From contig JARLIK010000007.1 in the NCBI GenBank assembly GCA_031291755.1, forward strand, positions 27,021 to 91,020: 64,000 nucleotides of DNA. Direction: 5' to 3'. Positions 34,011 to 42,297 of the stretch are shown piece after piece. Positions within the stretch are counted from its first letter, which is position 1; every line of letters starts with the position of its first letter. The translations under genes were made by a program, and so were the position numbers. This DNA is from Acidocella sp. (lineage in GTDB: Bacteria; Pseudomonadota; Alphaproteobacteria; Acetobacterales; Acetobacteraceae). The notes beneath the pieces were generated by a model. That model was not told the DNA's origin. It did not search any database and saw only the letters and a list, made by a program, of their open reading frames with translations.

Positions 34011-34426
34011 TGCCTTTCAGCCCGTTTTTGCTGGCGCTCGCTACGGCGGTGATCTCCTTTGCGTCGCCGCCCGGCGCATCGACGGTCAGTATCGTCATTA
34101 ATCATGGCACCATCTACCAGACTGAAAAAGCTGGTGATCCCACTCAGGGTTTTTTGCAAATCCACAATAGCGGCGATGCTGATACGCTGACCGCCGCAAA
34201 CTGCCCGCTGGCTGATACCACCAGCCTGGTCGGCCCCAATAATCAGCCGATCACCAATCTCGGCATCCCCGCCAAACAGGATGTTATTCTCGCCGCCAAC
34301 GGCCCGCATCTGCAGCTTACCGGCACACATTTTCCGGTGCAGTTTGGCGGCATCATTCCGTGTAGCCTGACATTTAAAAACACAGGTCTGATCTCGGTGT
34401 TTTTGTTCGCGGTTCCGGCTCCTTAA
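34010..34426 (+). CDS. PCu(A)C-like exported protein lacking Met ligands
   Basis: The 138-residue protein has a signal peptide (MPFSPFLLALATAVISFASPPGAS) and a beta-sandwich resembling the PCu(A)C copper chaperones: GDPTQGFLQIHNSGDADTLTAA, LGIPAKQDVILAANGPHLQLTG and FGGIIPCSLTFKNTGLISV. The usual His-Met pattern is damaged: H in GPHLQL remains but no Met follows, and no other Met occurs after residue 1. Two Cys are present. It may no longer bind copper or may bind another ion. It follows GST with a one-base overlap. Confidence 0.6.
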   Translation: MPFSPFLLALATAVISFASPPGASTVSIVINHGTIYQTEKAGDPTQGFLQIHNSGDADTLTAANCPLADTTSLVGPNNQPITNLGIPAKQDVILAANGPHLQLTGTHFPVQFGGIIPCSLTFKNTGLISVFLFAVPAP

Positions 34427-35047
34427 CGAGGCATCGATTCGTCCTGCGGCGCCGGCATACGATCGGTGATAACAATATTAACATTACGTTTGCGTGCAGC
34501 CTTGTCCCTTTCCGGCAACATGCTGGCCCGACGCGGTAAGTGAATAGTAAAATTTTTGTTGTTTATACGATATAACCATGTGCTGACGATGTCTGCGTGC
34601 GGCGACGCAGCACGGTATTAATGCAGCATTTATCTCATCTATTACGGATCAAGCTGTGTCGGCAGAATCTGTGCAACGCAGCAATATATATAATTAATAA
34701 AACTGTATAACTATGAATTACAAAATTAAATTGACAATGTTAATTCGCTGTGAGCAACAATTGTAAAAGATCTTTTGCAATACCTCGGGTACAGAAAAAA
34801 ATAATAAAATGTAATTATGTAAATAACTAACTATTGGTGGAATGATCCGGCATATGGCAATTTGTGCCAGGGGCTAGGCGTTTTGGCACAATCGAAGAGA
34901 GCTTCAATACAAGTGCTGCTGCAAGGCGGTCCCGGTCGGAATGATGGGCTGGCAAGTCAATTGATTTCGGGTGCGTTCATATCATGTGGCGCATTCGCGC
35001 TCAGGGCTGCTTCTAACAATTTGCTAAACAAAAAATGGGAGAGAAAC
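34427..35047. other. AT-rich intergenic control region
   Basis: This 620-base gap before the DUF3034 gene becomes strongly AT-rich from about 34540 to 34860. It holds no convincing gene; a 32-codon minus-strand frame at its left end is probably chance. The right third contains the half-site cluster at 34855-34891. A TTGACA at 34731 has no good -10 partner. I see nothing else. Confidence 0.6.
34855..34891. promoter_or_regulatory. Operator-like cluster of TGGCA/TGCCA half-sites
   Basis: TTGTGCCA (34862-34869) and TGGCACAA (34884-34891) form a perfect 8-bp inverted repeat with 14 bases between. TGGCA at 34855-34859 and TGCCA at 34865-34869 make a second, overlapping inverted repeat. Three alternating half-sites suggest a dimeric regulator site 157 bases before the DUF3034 start. 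The binding protein is unknown. Confidence 0.5.
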
Positions 35048-36001
35048 ATGTATTTACTAAAAAAACTGGCTCTGGGATTGCTGGTTTCGGTCAGTTGCAT
35101 CGCCACCGCGCATGCGCAGGATTTCATGAGCAGCAAGGATTTGTTCGGCAGCGGTAAATTACTGGCTACCGGCGGCGTGACCGAGCTTGAAGGTGCAGGC
35201 GGCGGCGGCATCACCCCCTGGGCGTTGATCACCGGCTATGGAACCGACCGCCAAATCGGCGCTAGCGCGTTCGGCACCTACGCCGGCACCAGCGAGCTGG
35301 CCGTGACCGACGGTGGCGTGGCGGTGGGCCTGTTCAACCGGGTCGAGCTTTCGTTTGCGCATCTTAATCTCAACACCGGTTCGGCGCTGTCTCAGCCGGT
35401 GCTGAACGCCGTTAACCACGGCAGTAACAATATTTCCGAAAATATCGAAGGCCTCAAGGTCCGCCTGTTCGGCGATGCGGTTTATGACAAATATGTGCCG
35501 GAAGTTTCCGGCGGCGTACTGTTTCAGCAGAGCGATAACAAAACACTCGTCACCGCCATCGGCGCGAAGACCGACGGTGAGACCTATTATCTGGCCGCCA
35601 CCAAGGTGCTGTTCAACGTGCTGTTCGGGCGTGACGTGCTGCTCGACGCTGACATCATCGGCACCAATGCCAACCAGCTTGGTCTGCTCGGCTTCGGCAG
35701 CGGCAACGGCTCTGCCAATCCAAATAATTCCCTGCATGCGGAATTTGCCGGCTCGGCGGCGGTTTTGATCACCCGCTCACTGGTGCTCGGTGGTGATTTC
35801 CGCACCATGCCGATGAACATGAAGTCGGTCGGCAAGGCCAGCAACTGGGGCGACGTGTTCCTCGCTTATTTCCCGATGAAGGGCGTTTCCATCGTGGGTG
35901 CCTATGCCATGCTGGGCAGCGTGGCTCCAGCGGTTGACGCGATACCGGGCCGCACCAGGAACGAGAATGCGTTCTACGTTTCCGCTCAGCTCGCTTTCTG
36001 A
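35048..36001 (+). CDS. DUF3034 family exported protein, probable outer-membrane barrel
   Basis: Start ATG 35048 with GGGAGAG upstream gives 317 residues; the longer frame from 34862 would include a leader without a signal sequence. A signal peptide (MYLLKKLALGLLVSVSCIATAHAQ) precedes DLFGSGKLLATGGVTELEGAGGGGITPWALI, the usual opening of DUF3034 proteins, then alternating beta strands ending in AFYVSAQLAF, a barrel-type C-terminus. No function is established for this family, to my knowledge. It is followed by a haemoglobin gene after 30 bases. Confidence 0.75.
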   Translation: MYLLKKLALGLLVSVSCIATAHAQDFMSSKDLFGSGKLLATGGVTELEGAGGGGITPWALITGYGTDRQIGASAFGTYAGTSELAVTDGGVAVGLFNRVELSFAHLNLNTGSALSQPVLNAVNHGSNNISENIEGLKVRLFGDAVYDKYVPEVSGGVLFQQSDNKTLVTAIGAKTDGETYYLAATKVLFNVLFGRDVLLDADIIGTNANQLGLLGFGSGNGSANPNNSLHAEFAGSAAVLITRSLVLGGDFRTMPMNMKSVGKASNWGDVFLAYFPMKGVSIVGAYAMLGSVAPAVDAIPGRTRNENAFYVSAQLAF

Positions 36002-36031
36002 TCTCTCTTGTTAAATCAAAGGAACATATCA

Positions 36032-36475
36032 ATGTCAGGTTTTCAGAAATGGGCGCTCAGCGCCACCGTCCTTACCGGCTTCCTCATGCTTTCCGTTGCG
36101 CAGCCGGCGCAGGCCTCCGATGAGATGTATCAGCAGTTCGGCGGCAAGACTGGTATCACCACCATGATTGACAAGTTTGTCGGCTATGTCGCGGCTGATC
36201 CGCGCATCAATGGTTACTTTGCCCATGCGAATATTCCGCATTTGAAATACGAACTGGTGCAGCAGGTGTGCTACGCCACCGGTGGTCCTTGCACCTATAC
36301 CGGCAAAGACATGACGGCTGCCCATGAAGGCATGGGCATCACCGATGCAGCGTTCAACGCGCTCGATGAAGACCTTGATAAAGCGATGGATGATCAGAAC
36401 GTGCCGATAGGCGCCCAAAACTATCTCACCGCCATCTTGGCACCGATGGAACAGCAGGTTGTCACCAAGCACTGA
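36032..36475 (+). CDS. Exported group I truncated haemoglobin
   Basis: Start ATG 36032 with AAAGGAA upstream gives 147 residues. The first 28 residues (MSGFQKWALSATVLTGFLML...AQA) are a signal peptide, unusual for a globin; the mature protein should be periplasmic. The globin core has MYQQFGGKTGITTMIDKFVGYVAADPRINGYF, then GGPCTYTGKDMTAAHEGMGI, where H98 is the expected proximal haem ligand. Cys80 and Cys87 could form a disulfide. It might bind O2, NO or sulfide near the SQR encoded 108 bases later. Confidence 0.85.
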   Translation: MSGFQKWALSATVLTGFLMLSVAQPAQASDEMYQQFGGKTGITTMIDKFVGYVAADPRINGYFAHANIPHLKYELVQQVCYATGGPCTYTGKDMTAAHEGMGITDAAFNALDEDLDKAMDDQNVPIGAQNYLTAILAPMEQQVVTKH

Positions 36476-36482
36476 TCGGCAC

Positions 36483-36522
36483 GGGCCGGTGGTAGGCGCT
36501 CCCCACAGCCTGCCATCGGCCC
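36483..36522 (+). promoter_or_regulatory. Long hairpin between haemoglobin and SQR genes
   Basis: GGGCCGGTGGTAGGC (36483-36497) pairs with GCCTGCCATCGGCCC (36508-36522) over a 10-base loop, making a 15-bp stem with two G-U pairs. No T-run follows, so a simple intrinsic terminator is unlikely. It may set mRNA stability or split expression of the first two genes from sqr. Confidence 0.6.
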
Positions 36523-36583
36523 GCGAGCCCTTGCCAAGCCGTGCCTGTAAGACGCAGGGTAAAGTAAAATCTAAGGAGGAAAC

Positions 36584-37870
36584 ATGGCGGAAATTGTGAT
36601 TCTCGGATGCGGCCTTGGCGGCATGCTGGCTGCCTATGAAATGGTGCCCAAACTGCGCAAGGAGGATAACCTTACCGTTATCGGTAAAGGCGCCTCTTAT
36701 CAATTCTATCCTTCCAATCCCTGGGTGGCGGTTGGCTGGCGGCAGCGCAAGGATATCGAGATCGACCTTACCAGCGTGATGGAAAAAAAGCGTATTCGCT
36801 TTATCACCACGCCCGCCCAGCGCGTTGACCCCGCGCAGAACCACGTCAAACTATCCGATGATGAAGTGGTGCCATACGATTATCTCGTCATCGCCACCGG
36901 GCCGGACCTCGCCTTCGATGAAATTCCCGGCCTCGGGCCGAATGCTCACACCCAGTCAATCTGCGAGACCGGCCACGCTGTTCAGGCTTACACCGCTTTC
37001 GAGGAGTTTTGTAAAAACCCTAGCCCGATCATCATCGGTGCCACCCAGGGGGTTTCCTGCTTCGGTCCGGCCTATGAATTTGCCCTGATCCTCGATACTG
37101 AGCTGCGTAAGCGCAAGTTGCGCGACAAGGTGCCGATGACCTTCATCACCCCGGAGCCATACATCGGCCATCTCGGGTTAGACGGTGTCGGTGATACCAA
37201 GGGCTTACTGGAAAGCGAGTTGCGCAACCGGCATATCAAATGGCTCACCAACACCCGGGTCAAGGAAGTCACCCAGGGTCAGATCATCGCCGAAGAACTG
37301 AACGATGATGCCAGCATCAAGAAGGAGCACACGCTGCCATTCTCCTACAGCATGCTGATGCCGGCTTTCCGGGGCATCCCAGCGGTGAAGGGGATCGAGG
37401 GTCTCACCAACCCGCGCGGCTTTATTCTGGTTGATGCGCACCAGCGTAACCCCACCTTCAGAAACATCTTCAGCGTCGGTGTTTGTGTGGCGATTCCGCC
37501 GACAGGCCCAACACCGGTGCCGGTCGGCGTACCGAAAACCGGCTTCATGATTGAATCGATGGTCACCGCCACGGTCAACAACATCGGCAGCCTGTTGCGC
37601 GATCAGCCCGCTGAGACCAAAGCCACCTGGAATGCCGTCTGCCTGGCCGATTTTGGCGATGGTGGCGTGGCGTTTGTCGCCCAGCCGCAAATCCCGCCCC
37701 GCAATGTCAACTGGGCGAGCCAGGGTAAATGGGTGCATCTGGCCAAAGTGGCGTTCGAGAAATATTTCCTCAGCAAGGTCAAATCCGGCAAGAGCGAGCC
37801 GTTCTTTGAACTTTATCTCCTCAAGCTGATGAATATTCCGAAGCTGAAATCAGGCGCACCAAAGCCATAA
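36584..37870 (+). CDS. sqr: Sulfide:quinone oxidoreductase
   Basis: The 428-residue protein has the N-terminal FAD motif ILGCGLGGMLAAYE, a second nucleotide segment and three cysteines at 127, 159 and 353 (SICETG, GVSCFGP, AVCLADFGDGG). These positions match the redox-active cysteines of Acidithiobacillus-type SQR, which oxidises sulfide to polysulfide and reduces quinone. The C-terminal helices (VHLAKVAFEKYFLSKV; FFELYLLKLM) fit membrane attachment. A near-perfect AAGGAGG ribosome site precedes ATG 36584. It is the third gene after the barrel and the globin. Confidence 0.9.
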   Translation: MAEIVILGCGLGGMLAAYEMVPKLRKEDNLTVIGKGASYQFYPSNPWVAVGWRQRKDIEIDLTSVMEKKRIRFITTPAQRVDPAQNHVKLSDDEVVPYDYLVIATGPDLAFDEIPGLGPNAHTQSICETGHAVQAYTAFEEFCKNPSPIIIGATQGVSCFGPAYEFALILDTELRKRKLRDKVPMTFITPEPYIGHLGLDGVGDTKGLLESELRNRHIKWLTNTRVKEVTQGQIIAEELNDDASIKKEHTLPFSYSMLMPAFRGIPAVKGIEGLTNPRGFILVDAHQRNPTFRNIFSVGVCVAIPPTGPTPVPVGVPKTGFMIESMVTATVNNIGSLLRDQPAETKATWNAVCLADFGDGGVAFVAQPQIPPRNVNWASQGKWVHLAKVAFEKYFLSKVKSGKSEPFFELYLLKLMNIPKLKSGAPKP

Positions 37871-37878
37871 TCCGGGTT

Positions 37879-37904
37879 GCGGTGCTGCAAATTAGCTGCA
37901 CCGC
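37879..37904. terminator. Hairpin between convergent sqr and oxyR
   Basis: GCGGTGC (37879-37885) pairs with GCACCGC (37898-37904); the loop includes a further GC/GC pair and the oxyR stop codon TTA (37892-37894). No T-run is present, so it may act as a weak or factor-dependent terminator for both converging genes. Confidence 0.4.
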
Positions 37905-38824
37905 TCCACCACCTCTGGCGCATGGTGGCGCAGTAAGGCTGCCAATTGGCGGAATTGCGTCTCGCGCGGGTCGCTGGCCCGCCATACCAGGGCCACGCTG
38001 CGCCCGGCGTTTGGCTCGTTCATGGTACGGCACTGCACCAGATCGCTGATCTCGGGCCGTGCCGCTACCGCCAAAGCTGGCAGCAGTGAGTAGCCCTCGC
38101 CGGCAGCGATCATGTGCCACAGCGTCTCCAGGCTGGTGGCGTGCCTGGTGGCGGCGGGTGCTCCGGCGCATAGGGCCAGCGCCTGGTCACGCAGGCAATG
38201 GCCTTCCTCCAGCAGCAGTAAATCCGCAATCGGCAGAGCATCCAGCGTAATGCGCGGCAGATGCCCCAGCGGATGAAGTTTTGGGGTCGCCAGCACAAAC
38301 GGCTCGAAAAACAAATTAGCCGCCACCAGCCCCGGCATTTGCGGCACTGGCACCATCAGCACCACATCCAGCATGCCATGGCGTAACCGCTCGATCAGCG
38401 TGGCGGTGCGGTTCTCGGTCAACCGCAGCGCCACCTCGGGCATTACCTCGCGCAGCAGCTTCAATACGCCCGGCAGATAATAGGGCCCCAGTGTTTCGAT
38501 AGCCCCCAGTTGCAGCAGTCCGGACAGCCCTGCCGCCTGCCGCTGCCCGCCCATGGCGATGAAATGCCTTGCCTCGGCCAGCACCCGTTCAACCTGCGCC
38601 AGCAGCAGCGCCCCTTGCGGCGTCACCGCTACCCGGCGCTGGGTGCGCTCGAAAAACACCACCCCCAGATGCGCTTCCAGCTTGCGGATCTGCTCGGAGA
38701 GCGCCGGCTGGCTTACCCCGCAGCGCTCGGCTGCCCGGCCAAAATGCTTTAGCTCAGCCACCGCCTCGACATATTCCAAATCCCGCAGGGATAATCCGGC
38801 CAGCGATTTCTGCTTCATCATCAT
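37892..38824 (-). CDS. oxyR: OxyR-type LysR regulator of peroxide stress
   Basis: The 310-residue protein has a LysR helix-turn-helix (LRDLEYVEAVAELKHFGRAAERCGVSQPALSEQI) and the OxyR sensor loop EEGHCLRDQALALC, where Cys210 and Cys219 are nine residues apart like C199 and C208 of E. coli OxyR. Oxidation to a disulfide turns the protein into an activator. The first three codons are all Met, so the exact start is open. Its promoter overlaps the palindrome at 38827-38872. It converges on sqr. Confidence 0.92.
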   Translation of the reverse strand: MMMKQKSLAGLSLRDLEYVEAVAELKHFGRAAERCGVSQPALSEQIRKLEAHLGVVFFERTQRRVAVTPQGALLLAQVERVLAEARHFIAMGGQRQAAGLSGLLQLGAIETLGPYYLPGVLKLLREVMPEVALRLTENRTATLIERLRHGMLDVVLMVPVPQMPGLVAANLFFEPFVLATPKLHPLGHLPRITLDALPIADLLLLEEGHCLRDQALALCAGAPAATRHATSLETLWHMIAAGEGYSLLPALAVAARPEISDLVQCRTMNEPNAGRSVALVWRASDPRETQFRQLAALLRHHAPEVVERCS

Positions 38825-38826
38825 CC

Positions 38827-38872
38827 ATAGGTGTTACTAGTGATTATTATATAATCAATCAGCAACACCTAT
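38827..38872. promoter_or_regulatory. Nested palindrome over the oxyR promoter
   Basis: ATAGGTGTT (38827-38835) and AACACCTAT (38864-38872) are a perfect 9-bp inverted repeat, and inside it TGATTAT (38841-38847) and ATAATCA (38851-38857) form a second, almost concentric one. On the minus strand TTGATA (38874-38869) and TATAAT (38850-38845) are 18 bases apart, a good sigma-70 promoter for oxyR. The outer arms carry ATAG and CTAT, parts of the OxyR recognition pattern, but span 46 rather than 37 bases. Confidence 0.65.
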
Positions 38873-38896
38873 CAATCATGCCCGCGCAGACTTGTA

Positions 38897-40270
38897 TTAT
38901 TCAGCCGGCGCTAGAGTTGCCCTGCCGTAACCGTTCGGGCGGTAAAACACGATTCCGACCAGTAACCCGCCGATGCCCACAATCTGGGTTGTGAGGTTAA
39001 AGGTGGTGATCGCGTAAATCCCCAGCGCGAACAGCGCCAGCGCGCTGAGCAAAGGGAACGCCGCGTAGCCCAGGAAGGTTCCCATCGATTCCTTGTAACT
39101 ATCGCGGTACGACCAGGCACAAACTAATCCTGCCAAGCCGTAATAGTAACATACCTGCACCGCGATGGCGCTCACTGAATCGCCCAGAATGGTGGCAATG
39201 GATGGCATGAAACTTGATACAAAAATCAGCACCAGCCCGAGGACCAGCAGCAGATACATCGTTCGTACCGGCGTGAGAGTCTTTTCCTGCACCACGCCAA
39301 AAGCTGTCGGTAACGCGCGGTCCCGGCCCATGGCGAACAAGGTGCGCGAGAATTGCAGCATGGTGGTTTCCAATGTAGCGACACTCGAGAGAATTAACGC
39401 CAGTGACGCCGCGTAGCCACCGGCCTTGCCAAGTCCGGCTTGCAGCGCGACATGATAGATCAGATTATCAGAAAACCCTGATGCATCCTTCAAGGTAAAC
39501 ATCATCAGCGCCGCCACCGTGAAGGCAACAAATGAGGCGATGGTGATGAAAATGGATAAAAACCCGCCATTGCCGGCCGCATTAGGCGGCTTGCCTTTGG
39601 TTTCCTCGCTGAGATTGCAGGTCACATCCCAACCCCAATATAAAAACACCACGATCAGCGCTGAAGCAGCAAACGTGCCAGGCGGATAATTAAAGCCGAA
39701 CCATGACCATGAAAACGGCGTCACCGCGCCGCCGACGCCGGTGTGGAGAAATGCGGCAATTGAGATGCCAAACAGAATCAGCAGTTCAATTGAACTCATG
39801 ACCACCTGAATTTTGCTGGTCAGTTCGATACCGGTAATCAACACCACGCCGATGGCGATAAACCACACCGCGCCGATCGAAGTTGTCAGCCATACGTTGC
39901 TGGCCAGATCAGCATCGAACAAATCAATCGTTGCGGTGCCCAGTGGAACGCTTCCAGTTACCATGAACACGATGGCGGCGATCAATAATGCCCAGCCTGA
40001 GAAATAGCCGAAAAATTTACCAAACCCCTGTTTGGTCCATTCATAGGCAGCGCCGGCATTGGCCATTTTTTTGTTTAAGCCTTTATAGGCCACCGAAATG
40101 CCCAGCATCGGGACGGCAAAAATCAGCAGCGCATTCGGCGAGACTGACCCCGCCGCGGCCAGCAACCCGGCGATCGCCACAGCAATCGAAAACCCCGGTG
40201 CGCTACCTGCAACACCCATGATAATCGATTCGAAAAATGATAGTGAATCAGCCTTTAATTCCACACTCAT
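38897..40270 (-). CDS. APC family amino acid/polyamine permease
   Basis: Start ATG 40270 (MSVELKADSLSFFESIIMGV) gives 457 residues; the longer frame from 40345 lies inside aguA. The protein has about 12 membrane segments and the APC pattern FFESIIMGVAGSAPGFSIAVAI near the N-terminus. It overlaps the aguA stop by four bases (ATGA) and lies at the end of the agmatine/putrescine operon, so it probably imports agmatine, putrescine or a related amine. Substrate not provable from sequence. Confidence 0.85.
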   Translation of the reverse strand: MSVELKADSLSFFESIIMGVAGSAPGFSIAVAIAGLLAAAGSVSPNALLIFAVPMLGISVAYKGLNKKMANAGAAYEWTKQGFGKFFGYFSGWALLIAAIVFMVTGSVPLGTATIDLFDADLASNVWLTTSIGAVWFIAIGVVLITGIELTSKIQVVMSSIELLILFGISIAAFLHTGVGGAVTPFSWSWFGFNYPPGTFAASALIVVFLYWGWDVTCNLSEETKGKPPNAAGNGGFLSIFITIASFVAFTVAALMMFTLKDASGFSDNLIYHVALQAGLGKAGGYAASLALILSSVATLETTMLQFSRTLFAMGRDRALPTAFGVVQEKTLTPVRTMYLLLVLGLVLIFVSSFMPSIATILGDSVSAIAVQVCYYYGLAGLVCAWSYRDSYKESMGTFLGYAAFPLLSALALFALGIYAITTFNLTTQIVGIGGLLVGIVFYRPNGYGRATLAPAE

Positions 40271-41394
40271 AGGTCTGTACTCCTTTTGCTGCTTTTCCTG
40301 AAAATTATCTCGCTGGCTGCTGCTGGCTGCTGCTGGGTGATGCAATGAATATTACCGCCACCCAGTAAAATCTCACGCCCGGGGATCATGATAATCTCAC
40401 GGCCCGGGAACAGTGCCGCCAGAACTCTTTTCGCTTCGACATCAGTCTCAACGTCAAATTCCGGTGCAATAATCGCGCCATTGGCGATATAGAAGTTCAC
40501 ATATGACGCTGCCAGCCGCTCCCCGGCGCGGCGGTTCATTCCGTAGGCAGTCTGGTCTATTCCTGCCGCCTCTTCTGTCTGAAAAAACATCGCCTTCGGC
40601 ATGGGAATATGCCGCACCGTTAATTTCCGGCCTTGGGCATCATGCGCGGCCAGCAACCGTGCCTCGGCATCGCGCGATACTTGGTAATGCGGGTCCGCCG
40701 GATCATCGCACCAACTCAGCAGCACTTCGCCAGGGCGCACAAAGCAGGCCAGATTATCCACATGCCCGCCGGTCTCATCATGCGGCACACCAGCACCTAG
40801 CCACACAATATGTGAAGCCCCCAGATAATCTTTCAAAACTCGTTCCATCTCCGGCTTGGTAATGCCGGGGTTACGGTCCTCAGCCAGCAGGCAAACCTCG
40901 GTGACCAAAACCGTGCCCTCGCCATCCACATGAATGGCACCGCCCTCGATAATTTTCGGTGCCCGGTAGCGCGGCGCACGCTCGATCTGCAGCATTTTAG
41001 CCGCCACCGCATCATCAAAATCCCATGGAAAATACAGGCCATTTTGCAAGCCACCCCAGGCATTGAACGGCCAGTCCACGCCGCGCAGGTCGCCAGCCCC
41101 ATTCACCACGAAGCTGGCGCCCACATCGCGCGCCCAGGCATCGTTACTGCTTACCTCAACCACCCGCACGCGCTCCGGCAGCGCCGCCCTGGCAGCGTGC
41201 CATTGCCGCGCACTCACCATCATCGTTACGGGCTCATATTGCGCAATCGCGCTGGCCACCGCGGTAAACGCTGCCTGTGCCGGCTTAGCGCCCAGCCGCC
41301 AATTATCGGTACGCTCTGGCCATATCATCCAGCAGCCGTCATGTGGCGCCCATTCCGCCGGCATGAAAAACCCATCTTCGCGCGGCGTTTTCAT
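40267..41394 (-). CDS. aguA: Agmatine deiminase
   Basis: The 375-residue protein opens with MPAEWAPHDGCWMIWPERTDNW and contains NDAWARDVGASFV, the GGHVDN His motif and GGGNIHCITQQQP with catalytic Cys351. It hydrolyses agmatine to N-carbamoylputrescine and ammonia, the substrate of the next enzyme aguB. The last 18 residues after QQQP (AAASEIIFRKSSKRSTDL) extend past the usual end and are coded partly by GCTGCTGGCT repeats before the overlap with the permease gene. Confidence 0.95.
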   Translation of the reverse strand: MKTPREDGFFMPAEWAPHDGCWMIWPERTDNWRLGAKPAQAAFTAVASAIAQYEPVTMMVSARQWHAARAALPERVRVVEVSSNDAWARDVGASFVVNGAGDLRGVDWPFNAWGGLQNGLYFPWDFDDAVAAKMLQIERAPRYRAPKIIEGGAIHVDGEGTVLVTEVCLLAEDRNPGITKPEMERVLKDYLGASHIVWLGAGVPHDETGGHVDNLACFVRPGEVLLSWCDDPADPHYQVSRDAEARLLAAHDAQGRKLTVRHIPMPKAMFFQTEEAAGIDQTAYGMNRRAGERLAASYVNFYIANGAIIAPEFDVETDVEAKRVLAALFPGREIIMIPGREILLGGGNIHCITQQQPAAASEIIFRKSSKRSTDL

Positions 41395-41399
41395 AAAGC

Positions 41400-42290
41400 T
41401 TAGGTTCCGCCGCGATGTTTAAGATGTCCATCGAGTGTCATCAAAGCCCCGTATAGTTCCGGGCGGCGGTCACGGAACACGCCCCATGAGGCGCGGATAT
41501 GCGCAATCGCATCCAAATCGAATGTCGCTGTCAGCACGCTCTCATCGCTGCGGTTCGCCTCCGCCACCTTGGCCCCGGTGTGGTCGGCAATGAAGGAGGA
41601 ACCATAGAATGTCAGCGCGGTGCCATGCCGCCCCGGTTCCGTACCAATCCGGTTGGAAGCGATCAGTGGCGTCAGATTCGCCGCTGCATGGCCCTGCATG
41701 GTGCGCTGCCAATGGTCGCGCGAATCCAAGCTCGCATCCTGCGGCTCCGAGCCTATAGCGGTTGGAAACAACAACAGCTCCGCCCCCATCAGCGCCATCG
41801 CCCGGGCGGTTTCGGGAAACCATTGGTCCCAGCAAATCCCAACGCCAATCCGGCCAAAACGCGTATCCCAAACTTTAAAGCCGGTATCGCCGGGCGAAAA
41901 ATAGAATTTCTCGGAATAGCCTGGCCCATCAGGAATATGCGACTTGCGATAAATCCCCAATTGGCTGCTATCAGCGTCAATAATCATAATCGAATTAAAA
42001 AAACTCTGCCCCGCCCGTTCAAACACCGAAATCGGCAGCACCACGCCAAGCTCTTTGGCAATTGGCGCAAAATGCGCAATCGCGGCGTTCTCCGCAATCG
42101 GCTTGGCCAAACTAAAATATTCGTGAATTTCATCCTGGCAGAAATACGGTGTCTCAAATAACTCCTGAATCAAAATCACCTGTGCCCCGGCAGCGGCGGC
42201 CTGGCGCACCAGCACCTCCGCACGGGCAATGTTGACCGCAGCGTCAGCCCCGCACGCCATCTGGGTTGCGGCCACCGTCACATTCCTCAT
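41400..42290 (-). CDS. aguB: N-carbamoylputrescine amidase
   Basis: The 296-residue nitrilase-family protein has the Glu-Lys-Cys triad at E43 (IQELFET), K116 (YRKSHIP) and C153 (GICWDQW). The sequence MRNVTVAATQMACGAD and CQDEIHEYFSLAKPI fits AguB/CPA rather than general nitrilases. It releases putrescine, CO2 and ammonia from the AguA product. Five bases separate its stop from aguA and seven from the previous gene, so translation is tightly packed. Confidence 0.95.
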   Translation of the reverse strand: MRNVTVAATQMACGADAAVNIARAEVLVRQAAAAGAQVILIQELFETPYFCQDEIHEYFSLAKPIAENAAIAHFAPIAKELGVVLPISVFERAGQSFFNSIMIIDADSSQLGIYRKSHIPDGPGYSEKFYFSPGDTGFKVWDTRFGRIGVGICWDQWFPETARAMALMGAELLLFPTAIGSEPQDASLDSRDHWQRTMQGHAAANLTPLIASNRIGTEPGRHGTALTFYGSSFIADHTGAKVAEANRSDESVLTATFDLDAIAHIRASWGVFRDRRPELYGALMTLDGHLKHRGGT

Positions 42291-42297
42291 GCAAACC

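Noticed and set aside
34423..34521. 32-codon minus-strand frame (MLPERDKAARKRNVNIVITD...) at the end of the PCu(A)C-like gene
   Set aside because: It overlaps the 3' end of a real gene, has no ribosome site, and no upstream start extends it; chance is more likely.
34731..34760. TTGACA as the -35 of a promoter for the DUF3034 gene
   Set aside because: No acceptable -10 hexamer lies 16-18 bases downstream, and the region is AT-rich so partial matches are expected.
40300..40340. GCTGCTGGCT tandem repeats at the aguA 3' end as a phase-variation tract
   Set aside because: There are only about two to three copies and the unit includes the normal Gln/Ala codons; it may explain the extra C-terminal tail but not switching.
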